DNA of 64,000 nt from NCBI RefSeq assembly GCF_943734655.1, contig NC_071355.1:29052964-29116963 (forward strand), given 5' to 3'. Position 1 is the first letter of the stretch; every line of letters begins with the position of its first letter. Source of the stretch: Sabethes cyaneus (lineage: Eukaryota > Arthropoda > Insecta > Diptera > Culicidae). The translations under genes were made by a program, and so were the position numbers. Under the pieces are notes generated by a model. The model had not been told where the DNA came from. It was given only the letters and a program-made list of their open reading frames with translations, and did not search any database. Of the stretch, positions 10,191 through 21,734 are shown piece by piece.

Positions 10191-10577
10191 AAGGTATACA
10201 GCCCTAAGGGTTGTACGAAAGGGTGACGTAGGACTATATCAGATCATTAGATCAAGGACTAATGTAAACTGCATTTCTGGCACATGTATGTTTATAAGAA
10301 TCTGTTAGTACCATTGTTTAATTGCATTTTTAAAAGAGTAGAGCGAAATATTCAAATTCAATTCTTTATTGAATGCCATGGTCGCTTTGAAAATACGTGG
10401 ACAGGGGTTCGTAAGTACAAGGCCTGCAACCAATGAGACATGGAAGATTTCTTTTAAAAATCACTTGTGTGCATCATAAGGTTGGAATAGCAATGAATGA
10501 CCAGCCTATAGATTATTTGATTGTATATGATATGCGTAGCTTGGCATGTTTCAATAATCTTACTTTAATTTCCTTGT

Positions 10578-10593
10578 GGCCTTTAAAAGGGTC
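10578..10593 (-). terminator. Degenerate histone 3' stem-loop
   Basis: The minus strand reads GACCCT TTTA AAGGCC with flanks CCAAT before and ACAAGG after. It aligns base for base with the intact hairpin at 1115-1130, but two stem pairs are now mismatched. It lies just beyond the H3-like fragment at 10621-10690. Confidence 0.6.
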
Positions 10594-10620
10594 ATTGGTT
10601 ACAAATAACATTAAAGCCAA

Positions 10621-10690
10621 AGCACGTTCATCGCAAATATGACGTGTCATTCGAATGGCCTTCTCTTTTGACATGAATGGCAACAGGCAC
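10621..10690 (-). pseudogene. Histone H3 C-terminal fragment
   Basis: Minus-strand translation gives AIHVKR and, after a deletion and frame change, KAIRMTRHICDERA. The C-terminus of histone H3 is AIHAKRVTIMPK followed by DIQLARRIRGERA. The order, the ERA ending and the stem-loop remnant about 30 bases downstream support H3. The VTIMP segment is missing and the stop codon is lost, so this is a relic. Nothing upstream (higher coordinates) is clearly H3. Confidence 0.65.
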
Positions 10691-10779
10691 GTAAGTTAAG
10701 GACGTCGATTCACTGTCTTTTGCTCCGAGAAAATTTTACTAGTTTACTTTCACAGCTTACCGCTTGTTACATAGCAGAA

Positions 10780-11400
10780 AATATGGCTCAGATGCAAAAA
10801 TTTCTGTTTTATTTGTATGAGAGTCCTTATCTTCAAAACATCAAAAAATAAATTCATGTCTACAATAACCCCCCCAATGCCAAATTTGGTTCCATTTGCT
10901 TGATTAGTTCTCGATTTATGAGGAAATTTGTGTTTTATTTGTATGGGAGCCCCCACTCTTAGAAGAAGAAGGGGTCTCAATACACCACAGAAAAAAGCCT
11001 TACCTCCAAAAACCTGTCACATGTCAAATTTGGTTCCTTTTGCTTGATTAATTCTCGAGTTATGAGGAAATTTGTATATAATTTCTATGGGAGCCCCCCT
11101 CTTAAAGAGGGGAGGGGTCTTAATTCACCATAGAAAAAATTCTTGCCTTCTGAAATCACCACATGCCAAATTTGGTTCCATTTGCTCGATTAGTTCTAGA
11201 GTTATGAGGAAATTTGTATTTCATTTGCATGGGAAACCCTCTTAGAAAGGAAAACGGTCTCAGTACACTATAGAAAAAAATCCTGCCTTCTGAAACCTCC
11301 ACATGCCAAATTTGGTTCAATTTGCTTGATTAGTTCACGAGTTTTAAGGAAATTTGTCTTTCATTTGTATAGGAGCCCCCCCCCCCTCTTACGCCCTCCT
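10780..11400 (-). repeat. Helitron-type ~150-180-bp tandem units, inverted
   Basis: About four units of the same sequence that fills the Helitron at 53236-55348 occur here in reverse orientation. Each contains CCAAATTTGGTTCCATTTG, CTTGATTAGTTCTCGA, GAGGAAATTTGT, and a G/C-run segment of the form GGGAGCCCCCC. The typical Helitron ends are not seen, so this is an internal fragment. Confidence 0.75.
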
Positions 11401-11512
11401 TAAAATTGCTCTCTGGCCCCCCATAAAATTGCTGATCATTTTATCTATCCAACGACATATAAATTGTTCAGTTTCGTACAGTAGTTTAGTAGTTATTAGC
11501 ATTTGAAATCTT

Positions 11513-11708
11513 CCCGAGTAAATGATTATAACAAACATGTAACAAAAAAGTATCTCAATTAGATAGAAATAACAGAATTTGTTATATTTTTGATCAGACA
11601 AAATAATGAGGCTAACAGAATTATTACAAGTTTTGTTCTTATATCAAAATTTGTTATAATTTTGTTACAGAGCAATCTCAGCTTGTTCCAGCTTGCAAAC
11701 GGTTTGTC
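11513..11708. repeat. MITE-like AT-rich repeat, inverted partner 58863-59057
   Basis: It begins CCCGAGTAAATGATTATAAC and contains many TTGTTATAA/TTATAACAA words. The reverse complement of 58863-59057 matches it almost throughout. The same TTATAACAA style occurs in the repeat at 14700-14972 and 56516-56760, so all may belong to one family with CCCGA ends. No coding frame. Confidence 0.7.
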
Positions 11709-12546
11709 TTGACTATTTTTGATTGCTAACACATTACAATCACGCACCGAATCATTTTCCATGAAATATATGTTTTCGTCAAGAGTAACTTTTAAAAAGA
11801 GCGTATTTAGAAATGAAATTTTTTTTCAAAAAATACTGTGTCTAAAACTAGGTATTTATTTTATGAAAATGACGTCAAAGGAAAAATTGTAGTAAATTAA
11901 GTGTATTTTCAGTAAACAATTACGCTGAAAGAAAAAGCTTTGCAAATACGTGATAAAAATCATCAATTGAGAATTATCTCAAAACATGTCTTTTAAGCGC
12001 AAATAATGCTCTAAACTCTGGTAAAGAGCTCGGATTTTTTATAATATTTGAAATTTTTTTTATAAAACTAAAATAAAATCAAATTCTACGCATAAAATTG
12101 AACAAATTATGTCATATAAACTTTTTTCTTAGGTCGTTCTCAATTGCAAATTTAAAATCTAAAAATTACGTATTAGGGTAATTCTACGCGAAGTGTCTGA
12201 AATCTAATCGACCTTCACGGATTTGAACCAAATTTTGTCAGATTGTTTGTTTTAGGTCAGAAAGTAAAAATCCTAAATTTGGTGCTGGTTGGTCCTCCCC
12301 ACGGTTAATGCGAGCAACAACTAGCAACATGTCGCATTCTACATGAGAATTACTCTAATCAGATTACATAAATGTGGCAAATAGCCAAAGATATTAAATT
12401 ATTTCGAATGATTGATAGCTTTAAACTACATACCAGCAGCAAAATTTGAACGCGTTTTTCTCGAAATCGGAGTTTTGTCAGTTGGTTCTGCCTGTTGAGT
12501 CAGACATTTATCATATATGGTCGTTTTTAAGTCAAACCTATTTAAG
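11709..12546. other. AT-rich intergenic DNA
   Basis: No frame with a recognisable domain. Within it, 12180-12360 has higher GC but no partner in the window. Confidence 0.35.
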
Positions 12547-12793
12547 TTAATACCTATCAATCGTTCGAAATCATCTGATAACTATGGCTGTTTGCAACAT
12601 TTATGATAGTCTGATTAAAGTAAAAAGCAGCTTAGAAAATTGTTGATCGCTAGCTGTCATTAACTCATTTTTTTGAATTTGCGATTTGGTCCAGTCTGAT
12701 TTAATACCGACCATATTTGATAGCAATTCGTGCAGCATTTTTAAAGTGGCGCAACACTGATAAAACGGATTCGATTTCTTCGTCTTCTTGATA

Positions 12794-14409
12794 CACTCCC
12801 TCCACAATTATGGATCACCCACAATTATGGATCACTTTTGTATTTCAAGTTAAATAACTCAGTTAAACAAACTGTTTGAAGGAATGAAGCATTTTTGCAA
12901 CAAAATATACCCTATTAACTAGCTTTTAACACATAAAACATCCTTTAAATCCCGACATTGATGCTTTTTCAATGAGTGTAAAAAAGTTGTTATCGAGAAT
13001 CTATCAAAATGTCTGTCGTTTTTTAAATCAGCATAAGCAGTACGTTCCTCATTCTTAAGGTTGCTATGTGGCATAATCACCAATTTTCGAGCAAAAAATG
13101 ACTCGTACATAAAGATCAAGCTAAGTTCTTTACGATTCAGCGAAATATTGGTGGTTGCCAATGATTTTCCTGTAAAAATAAGTAATTTTCAAAGTGATCC
13201 ATAATAGTGACCAAAACAAGGTAATTTTTCACAATTATGGATCACTTTGATTCCAATGTAATTTTCACAAATTCAGTCAGTTTAGCACCTATTACAAACA
13301 TTTTTAAAGCAGAATCGAAAGTTGCACAGAGCTGAGTTTTTGGAAAATGCTGTTTCTGAATTACGCAGGACAGGAAGTTACGTAAGGCAGTAAAACGCTA
13401 TGATGGTACATATGCAACGGTTCATCGTAAAAGTTAAGCGAATGTTAGCTCTCATGCAACAATCTAAAACTTTAATTTTTTCCTTAACTTTTTTAAGAGT
13501 TTGAATTTACTGGTTCTTCGAGCTTTCGGTCAAAAATTTCCTTCTATATTTATATTTCATTTTTTCGGTTTATTGTCGCCTTTCCACTGTTTCATACATC
13601 GCATCATAGCAGAGATGAAATTAAACTCTTGCATCGATTAACTTTTCTGAGATCCACTGTACCTATACACTTAAAAGAAAGTGCCGAAGTCAGCAAAATT
13701 TTGCCGAGATTTGGACAGCCGAGCGTTCGGTAAAATTTTTTAATAATGCCAAACGTTAGTAAAGATCCGTAAACGTCGATTTGCAAAACTGAAATTTTTA
13801 CCGAACGCTCGGCTGTCCAAATCTCAGCAAATTTTGCTGAGTCTTTTAAGTGTGTACATCGGTAATAACAATTCGGAAAAAAACTTGTACTAGTCTTTTC
13901 GGAGCCAACGCAGCTGGTGAGCCTAAGACTTTTTTTCAGGACAAAAAATCAGTCGTGAAATCGCGAAAAGCATTCCCAACGGCTGATCGGTAGGTGTCTT
14001 CGAAGAAGGACGGCAGGATTCTAAAGACAGACCAAAAGCCACACAAGGTCTTTCATACGATTTGAAACATGTTATTTTTATGTTATTACATGATTTGAAT
14101 AAAGTTCATTGAGAGAATTTGCTGCAAAAAGTGTATTTTTATTTTGATCCATAATATGGCGAAAATTGTTTCATAATTGTGACCGCTTCCAAAAGTGATC
14201 CATAATTGTGTTTTTGATCAGTCATAATATAAGCTTAATTTCCGTGGAAAACTTGCACTAAATGGGTTTAAGAACTGAATCAACTGAAAGATTACATATT
14301 TCTGTAACTAAAAACATTTATAAACTGCTTTTAAATAATAGTATGCGCTACAATTGATTGTTTTAAAATCATACTTCTGCTTAAATGGTCCATAATTGTG
14401 GGGGAACTG
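12794..14409 (-). mobile_element. 1616-bp TA-flanked TIR element, copy B
   Basis: This is copy A in opposite orientation and of identical length, with TA at 12792-12793 and 14410-14411. Frames at 12919-13161 and 13604-13786 on the minus strand translate identically to those of copy A. The uninterrupted host repeat at 56516-57324 reads AAGCCGATATCAAGAAG at 57071-57087. Here the same words flank the element with TA repeated, so this is a precise filled/empty site pair. Near identity with copy A indicates recent mobility or gene conversion. No transposase is encoded. Confidence 0.88.
13666..13854 (-). mobile_element. Nested MITE inside copy B
   Basis: Mirror counterpart of 8046-8234, carried along inside copy B. 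The inverted arms GATTTGGACAGCCGAGCG are intact. Confidence 0.75.
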
Positions 14410-14527
14410 TATCGGCTTTGGATTGAATGCTTATTTTCTATTTATAGACAGCTCGAAGCAAAAACTGACAACCCCGAATGAGCTATCGGCTAAATCATAT
14501 AAGCATTTAATCTTCCTTCATTCAAGA

Positions 14528-14615
14528 GTAGTTCTGGCACAGAGGTCAAGAGTGTTGCGTTCTGTGCGATGTGTCGTGAGTTCAATCCCGGTTGAGGCCG
14601 GAACGATTTTTGTAA
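14528..14615 (+). ncRNA. tRNA-like SINE head
   Basis: TGGCACAGAGGTCAAGAG resembles a pol III A-box and GAGTTCAATCCCGG a B-box, about 45 bases apart. The diverged second copy lies on the minus strand at about 56885-56965. No full cloverleaf is convincing, so this is a SINE or tRNA relic rather than a functional tRNA. Confidence 0.45.
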
Positions 14616-15339
14616 ATGTATGAAAGTTTTTTTCTGTGCTATTTGTGAATGTTCCTAATAATAGTTGTACTATTTTTGGCAATTCAGCCAAAATAAAATG
14701 TCGATATAGCAGATGAAGGCAAAGAAGTTTTTGTTATATTTTAACAAAATTATAACAAAACCTGTTACAAATATCATAACAAATTTTGATATAATTTTGT
14801 TCAAAACATAACAAATTTTGTTACATTTTTGCTACTGCTGCTAAGAAGTTCTGATAGAATTTTTGATATTTTAACTACTAACGAGACCAAAATTATAGCA
14901 AATCATGTTAGAAATACTGTCATATCAAAATATCATGATTTGTTATAATTTTGCTATGTTTGTCTGATCGGGTTTCATTCAAACGTTACACTTCTATTTT
15001 CGTTTTCACAAAGTGCTACCCAGTACCAGTATAGTAAACAAAGACGCATTGTCTGAAAGCGTTATATTGTTCTTTGAACGTTCATTGAGTTACTTATGAG
15101 CCGTAGTACCGTAAATACAAAACATTCAGCAAATCATTATGCAGCAAAATTGTAGATAATAACTGTTTCTGCAAATGTCCCATACATAACTTTGTCAAAT
15201 TTTGCTCGGCTGAGATGACACTGTCGAATGAATCAAAATTGAGTCAAAGTTATCGATCCCATCCCTGATTTTGTCTAATATTTCTTCCACAAGCTTCAAC
15301 AGAATCCATAGGAATGCAACATATGTTATTACAGAAATG

Positions 15340-15560
15340 GACCGCAGAGGGCTTCGAGATACGATACTAGATACGAGAATGAGATACAAGAATTCCAACT
15401 GGGAGAGACTGTTAGAATCAATAAAATCGAAACAGTAGCTCCGCAGTTGTCATGTACACTTATAGTTGGCTGGGAAGTTTGTCGAACAAAAAAGCAGTAG
15501 GCCATCTTCTGTCGAGACGTAGTGTCAAGTTTCCAACTGCAGCTCACTGAGTTCCCTAGT
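15340..15560 (+). mobile_element. Degenerate SINE-like repeat related to 21411-21600
   Basis: Words such as AGTAGCTCCGCAGTTGTCATG, TTGGCTGGGAAGTTTGTCGA and TGTCGAGACGTAGTGTCAAG parallel GATCGTTGCACTAACCCCG, CGGCTGCGAAGTCTGTCGA and AATGTCTAGTGACAG at 21500-21590. Both look like the body of one mosquito SINE family. This copy is strongly diverged and its ends are not clear. Confidence 0.4.
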
Positions 15561-15938
15561 CAGCCCAGCCGTAGCAAACGAGGTAATGCCTGATGGCAAA
15601 AAATAGGAGGGTAATCGAAGTTCATACCATTCCGGAGCTTTCGGTGTGGTGAACACAGGAAATAAGCTAAAAGTGAGACATTTACTATCGGAGCGGTAGA
15701 GGCATGTCTTCAGAGCCATCAGTTCCAAATTGCTGGATGGTTGGTTTCAACTTACATAATCTATCTCAAATTAACCATGTGATTAAAAGCAACGATTGTC
15801 GTCTTGGTGTGATTCTGAGCCACAGGTTCCTCTCGACCATAATTACCCAGCGACGAGAAACGCAATTGTTGTGTGTATTCAAATTTGTGTCACAAATAAT
15901 ATTAAAAAATATGATGAATTTTTTTTGCATCATATTTA

Positions 15939-16154
15939 CAGTCAGTCCACAATCATGGGTCACACACAATTGTGGGCCATTTTAGCTCTAGTTGCTAATT
16001 TCCGCTTAAATATCACCTAATAATTGATGAAATTATTAGTGCTATTTGTGAGTAACAATTTTGTCAAACAATTAGTATAACAATCATGCATTAATTGGTA
16101 GTTAAAGTTAAAATGACCCATAATTGTGGGTGACCCATGATTGTGGACTGACTG
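15939..16154. mobile_element. 216-bp MITE with ~46-bp inverted repeats
   Basis: It begins CAGTCAGTCCACAATCATGG, and the last 46 bases are its inverse with about three mismatches. TA flanks it at 15937-15938 and 16155-16156. Each arm holds two tandem copies of a CACAATNATGGGTCAC motif, the same iteron that marks the 1616-bp element (there GGATCAC). The two are therefore probably mobilised by related transposases. No frame. Confidence 0.9.
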
Positions 16155-16156
16155 TA

Positions 16157-18540
16157 TTCAGAACATAATTCTTTGAGATGAATTGCCAACAATGACATTT
16201 GGTTTTTGGTTTTAGATCATTTTATTCCGTTTTAGGCTTCAGTTCTTAGTTTTTTTAGTTATTAGTTTTACCTTCTGTATTTTAACTCTGTATTAATGCC
16301 AATCTTTATATACATCCACTGAAATCACATGTATAATAACCAACCATTTCGTTGCTATCTTTTTCCTTTCAGGTGAGTTCCTCTGCCACTCATGGTTTCC
16401 CATTTGACGGTAAGCAATATAAATTACATCCTAGACTTGTAACCCCATTAGTTCCGACTTACTTCTCCGTAAGCATCATACATTTGCATACTTGCATTGT
16501 AGAATAAAACTGCCTTCCTTTCTGCTTCTACTGGGGGATATCATGATGATGTTCATCCTTTTTCCCGTTCATCGTCGGCAGTAGTTGACGCTGTACTGTA
16601 CTCTACTGTACTGTACACTGTATGCTTGAGCGATAAAGGGAATGTTTTGTGGCCAATTTATTTTCTTTTACGCCTCACTGCGGAACGGCTTCGAACTTTA
16701 CGTTGTTGTCTGGTTGTCTGACGATAACCAGTATCATAAACTGTTGCCGAAGAAGTTGACTTTGCTTAACTTTTCCTGTCGATGAAACTTCCTATGCTTC
16801 ACACCGCACTGCACAGTGGGTTAATAGGATATTGTTTGTGCGACGGATTGTCGCATAGTACACAAATACGCAAGAACTTGTCCGATAGCCTTCTAACCTT
16901 GCAGTGTTTGTCATGTCGAGTGCCGTTAAAGATTGCCTTTAAAGCCTGTTAAAGTTTTTGTTTTTTTTCACGAACATCGAATGGCAACTCACAAATGCAT
17001 GTGGGCGAATTAAAACTGAATATTGCTAATTATATCACAACAAATGGATCCCCCGTGTCAAGTCGAAATTAATTCAGCTTCGGGAATTCGTGAAAAAAGG
17101 GTCATTACTGTGCATAATTCAGGTCACTATTAGAAATATATGCACCGGTTAATGATGCCATTTCGCGCTAGATAATAATACCATTGCAATCTCTTTTAGC
17201 GAAAATGGAAAACCGTAGTACTTCTGATGCATTTTTTAACATCGGAAGTATACAAACATGCACTGCAGTGCAGTGCAACATACTCGCCTCTCTTGGCGGG
17301 ATATATTCTTCGGTAATTCAACAGTAGTATTCGGAATGAGCATCGTCGGTTGGGGGGTAGCAATTAAAATGCTACCCCGCGATGTTAAGTGCTTGCACGC
17401 TTCGCCTCTTTTGTGAGTCTAATTTCGATGGGAGAGGATCCTTGCTGCTGCTGCATCCTTGTTTATTTTGTTGCCAGCAAGAAAATGCATCACGTTTCGT
17501 GCGCAAGGGCGTGGGAAAAATTGCATCGAAATGTATGTTGTCTTTCGTGCAAAGATCACCAATGGTAGTGAGTGGTTCGTCCCATTATACGTAAGATTCA
17601 GTTGCACGAAATGTTGATTACCTTTCCTTCGGATTGCTGCGAGCTCGAAGATACTGCGCCTTACATCAACGATCGAAGTTGCATTGCACTTAACGGTTTG
17701 AGAGTCTCAGCCAAAACTGTAACTGTAGGCTACGGGCTGTAACATTTTCCATTGAACAGTCGATTTTATGTTGTTCGCTTATGCATGTGCACCTTTAATC
17801 GATGTTTTGCTGCATGGTCTCTATCTGCCGCGGATTTCATGAGAAAAATGTTGTAATCAAATGGTTCACAGCGACCGCCCAGCTGCTGCATTACACTATT
17901 ATCGATCGCTAGTCATCCTGAACGGCAGTGTAACGATCAGTGGCAAGTTTAAAAGCACAAGCAGTAAGCAAATTGTGTTCGATTTTTACTCAGCTTTATT
18001 TTTTGCATTTTTAATAAGTGAATTTCAGCTTGTATATCTATATCATGTTAAAAACCAAATGAGTGTGTATGCAATCCATACTTCAATGAACGTTGTAATT
18101 TATAGATCTACCATATAATTAAAAGCAAAAAGTGCACGCCATCGTAAAACAGCTTACCCCTTATTTTCTAAGCTTTACACTTCAGACTGGTGGAGATTCT
18201 CGATTCGATCTATTCGAACACAAATCTGTTTAAAACAGTGACACATCGTGAAACTGGTAGATTACTCCAAAAACAAGCACAACAATTTATATCTAATTCC
18301 ACGAGCAAAATTTTCTATACCAAACAAATTTGATAATTTCTTGAATTGGTATTTCTAATTATTATTGGCAGGCAGGCCGCATTTGTCTGTTTTTGCTCAG
18401 TAAAATGTCACTTTGATTACAGTGCTTCAGTGAAGAAATTCAAAAAGGTGGTATTTAGAGTCATTGTAGAGTTAATTATCATACACAATATTGTTGAAGA
18501 AAGTATAGTTTTATCTTTTGTATTTATGAAGCTATAAGGC
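16157..18540. other. Low-repeat DNA, probably intronic or intergenic
   Basis: This stretch has no internal repeat partner in the window and no frame with a recognisable domain. It contains one strong acceptor/donor pair (16373-16409). CACTGCAGTGCAGTGCA near 17262 is a short tandem repeat. Confidence 0.35.
16373..16409 (+). other. Possible 37-nt micro-exon
   Basis: A pyrimidine tract ending CTTTTTCCTTTCAG is followed after 37 bases by GACG|GTAAGC. Acceptor and donor are both near consensus. No neighbouring coding exon is recognised. It may be chance, or may belong to a long gene whose introns hold the transposons on either side. Confidence 0.2.
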
Positions 18541-18599
18541 ACCAGTGTCGTTGGTTGCAAAAAAGAGTTCCCAGTCGGTTGCAAAAAAGAGTTTGCACA

Positions 18600-20219
18600 T
18601 TTTGCTTCGTTTTTCACCTTTCCTGTACCGTTTTTTTATTTTTGCTCTTACTTTTTCCATTTTTTCCACTTTTGCTGTCGTTTTCCTTTTTTGTGTCCCG
18701 TGTTTCATTGATCTTTTTTTTCATTTGCTGTCCCGTTTTTACTTATTTTCAGCCATGTTTTTCCCATTTTTTCACTCGTTTTTTATTTTCTTTCTCGTTT
18801 TCTGTGTTTTCTCTTCCCCTTTCTCCTTTATTCGTTTCCAGTTTTCGTCTTCTTCTAACTCTTTATCACCTTTCCTTCTCGTATTCTGTGTTCATCTGGT
18901 CCGTTTCTCTATTTTGTTTTCCGTCTTTTCAATCTCTTTATTCTGTTTTTGACTACCTCTTTTCCCTATTATTTCCGGTGTTTCGTCCCACCTTTCTCCA
19001 TTATATCTAGTTTGACCTCTTTTTTGCCGTTTTCATCGTTTATTTTATCAAATTTCTTCTGGTTATTTTTCTTTTCTTTTTTGATTTCTCTCGTTTTTCG
19101 TGCCGTATATCCTTTCTTGTTTAATTTTCCCCTCATTTTTTTCTCTTCTCATTTGTTATCTTAATTCCCATTTGTCCCTTTGTGTCATGTTTTTTCATTC
19201 GTTTTTCTTTTATTCACGCCAGTTTTTGCTTTATTTTCTTCCTCTTCTTTTTCAAATTTTGTTTCTTTTCTTTTCCTGTCCTATTTTTTGCATGTTTTTC
19301 CTCCTTTCGTTTTTTGCCCCTTTCTGTTTCGGTCTTTTTGTCGGTTCCAATTTTCGTTTTTTTTCGCTTTTTAACACCTTTCCATTTTTCGTCTGTTTTG
19401 TTATCGTCTGTTCCGTTCTTATTATGTCTTGCTTTTCTTCAATTCCCGTCGCGTTTTGTTTTCCTTTTCCGTTTTATTCCCTTGTACTTACGTTTCCAGT
19501 TTTTCTCTCCATTTTGTTTCTTTTTCTGTCCTGTTATTCTTCTTTTTCTGTTCCCGTTTCGCCGTAGAAAAATTTCCTTTTCCTCCTTTTCGATTCAGGT
19601 CTTTCCTGCTCTTGGTCCCGTTAGTTCTGCTTTTCTTTGTTTTCTTAATGGTTTTTCTTTCTTTTCTATAATTTTCCTTGTTTTCTGTTCCTTTTCAGTC
19701 TCTTTGCTTTATACCTCGTTTTCCCGTTTTTTGCTATTTTTTCTCTTTTTATGTCCCGTTTTTCCTTCCTTTCTGTCTTTCTCTCTCTCTCACACACACA
19801 CGTTTTTCTTCTTTTGCTATCCCGTTTGTCCAGTTGCTGTCACGTTTTCCGTGCTCGTGTCTCTTTCGGTTTTATCTCCTTCTGTCCCATTATTTCTTTT
19901 TAGCCTTTTTCTGGAGAGCAGCTGGAGACGGATTACGTCTAGATACATTAGTAATTCAGCTAAACTTTACTGCCATTTTCAAAAAGAAGCGGTTTTTGCC
20001 CTACGGCTTTTGGTTTATGAAACGTGAATTTTTGAATTGAGTAATTTTTATTTAGTAGAAAAAAAATTAAAAAAAAATAAAAGACAGTGACAGAACATAA
20101 TTTTCCGTCTTTTCTTCGGAGTTTTCCACACTTAAATTCGACTTAAAATGAGAATGAATTGGTTTTAAATTGCGCTTGAGAATAAAAAAAATGAATTTAG
20201 GAATGAAATTAGACTTGTA
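18600..20219 (+). repeat. Pyrimidine-rich degenerate repeat, copy 1, with conserved tail
   Basis: From about 18600 to 19915 the + strand is almost all C and T, built of degenerate TTTTCTCGTTTTCTGT-like words. All + frames are consequently open and spell Phe/Ser/Leu-rich nonsense. The tail (20082-20219, GTGACAGAACATAATTTTCC, GGAGTTTTCCAC, GAATTGGTTTTAAATTG) matches the tail of a second such block at 24504-24680. The copy is split at 20219/22907 by a transposon. Confidence 0.8.
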
Positions 20220-21410
20220 CAGGGTGTCGACTCAAATCCAAAAATAAAATTCCCTGACTTTCCCTGATTTTCCCTGATGCTTCAAATATTTTTCCCTGAC
20301 CCTCAAAACTCGAATATCAAGCTTATTTGGGCGATTTCTGGCTTAAGTTTTTTACCCTTTAGCATGGCTTATGCGAGCTGCTGAAAACTAAAGCTAGATT
20401 TCTTCATGTTTTAAGAACACATATCAAAGATTCTTACCTGTTTCTTACCAGCGTTTCGAAAAAGCCCTCTTCTATCGAGCCTAGGGACAGTTATGTTTGA
20501 GGTATCAACTTGAATCCAAACAAACAAAGATTGAGAAATAATCTAATCGACCTGTTTTTGCACAAAGCTTAGATGTTACATACAACAAAATTACAGCCGT
20601 GTAAACATAACAAATCTTGCTAATTTTCAGTCAGCTCAAACTAGTAACTTTGCCGCTGGAAGGCGGACACATGTCTGCGGTTTTTCAGTTAAACCACACA
20701 CACCACACAGACAAACAGACGAAACACTCGCGATAATTCCATCGTCCAATCAAAAACTACTCATTTTTCAAAAAAGTATGTTTCGCAACATGGCCACACC
20801 GCGGCGCGCGAGTGTTGCTTTGAGTTTTCAGTATAAAACCATTCAAATGTACAAAACCTTACAGCATAAAACCCTGCAAATGCAAGCTACTCCGCAACAT
20901 GCAAAACAGAGGGTGCTAGTGTGCAAGCAAAATGTGCAGGACGATGGTTTTTAAAGGATTTTCTTCTAAGTGTCATGTCAGTTCGTCAGTGGTTAAACTA
21001 AAACAAAACTTTCCTGGAAGTTTCAGATTGTTATCTTTGCTGCAAAAAGTATGGGGTTAAGGAGATGATTCCCCAAAGATTTTTGGTACAAAAATGTGCG
21101 TTTTGCTGGCTTCGAGGTAAGGCAAAATTTTAGCTAGATATATTGTTAGAAAATGTCCAAATGGCAAATATTTTACCCGTCAATGCAATGGTGGATAGTA
21201 TGCGAAGTTAAGACTAAAGCTGTGTGTCATGATTTCGGATTGCAACTATCGAGACTTGAAAGCAACATTGACTCGAAGGTAGTTCGGTGGCCGGCCGTTC
21301 GGTCCGATGACCGTATATGTTTGTTGAGAATTAAGGCAAATTCTTCAACTACAGCTTAATCAACGTATAGTCACCAACAAATCATAAATTCGATGATACT
21401 AGGGACGTAT

Positions 21411-21600
21411 TGAACCGCCCAGTTAGCTTCGAGGTACGATGCTGATCTAACAAGCCAGTTGTGTTCGAATCTCGGCTAGCCGGTTTTTGTTAGATAGAAT
21501 CAGTAGGATCGTTGCACTAACCCCGTAATTTTCCTGTACTCTAACAGCCGGCTGCGAAGTCTGTCGATAAAGAAGGATAATGTCTAGTGACAGTTAATGC
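21411..21600 (+). mobile_element. tRNA-derived SINE copy
   Basis: TAGCTTCGAGGTACGATGC (A-box region) and GTGTTCGAATCTCGG (a good B-box) are followed by the SINE body GATCGTTGCACTAACCCCG and CGGCTGCGAAGTCTGTCGA. The related degenerate copy is at 15340-15560. No clean target duplication or poly-A was identified. Confidence 0.55.
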
Positions 21601-21734
21601 TCAAGACTTTACTTTGCTAGGGACGAATTCTATGACAGGTTCGAAAGGATTTATGGGGTGCGCCCGACTTGAAAATTCAAGACTCTAGCTCCCAGATCGA
21701 TCCTGTTTAACGGTCAATACTTTTTGAAAGTCAT

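Larger units (their letters stand above)
12547..14972 (-). repeat. Composite repeat with tRNA-like head, split by copy B
   Basis: The two outer pieces (12547-12793 and 14410-14972) are together collinear with the uninterrupted repeat at 56516-57324 in reverse orientation. A further fragment of the same repeat is at 60630-60775. The piece at 14528-14615 contains a pol III-like A-box region (TGGCACAGAGGTCAAGAG) and B-box (GAGTTCAATCC), resembling a tRNA-derived SINE head. The 1616-bp element was inserted at a TA in this repeat. Confidence 0.8.

Noticed and set aside
10433..10642. Plus-strand frame first considered as a histone H3 fragment (CVHHKVGIAMND)
   Set aside because: The match is weak. 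The opposite strand at 10621-10690 gives a clearly better H3 C-terminus with the hairpin in the correct orientation.
18545..20040. Overlapping frames of up to 281 codons rich in Phe, Ser and Leu, looking like membrane proteins
   Set aside because: All three + frames are open at the same place because the DNA is pyrimidine-rich and lacks TAA/TAG/TGA. No domain, and the homologous block at 23.7-24.5 kb does not conserve the frame.
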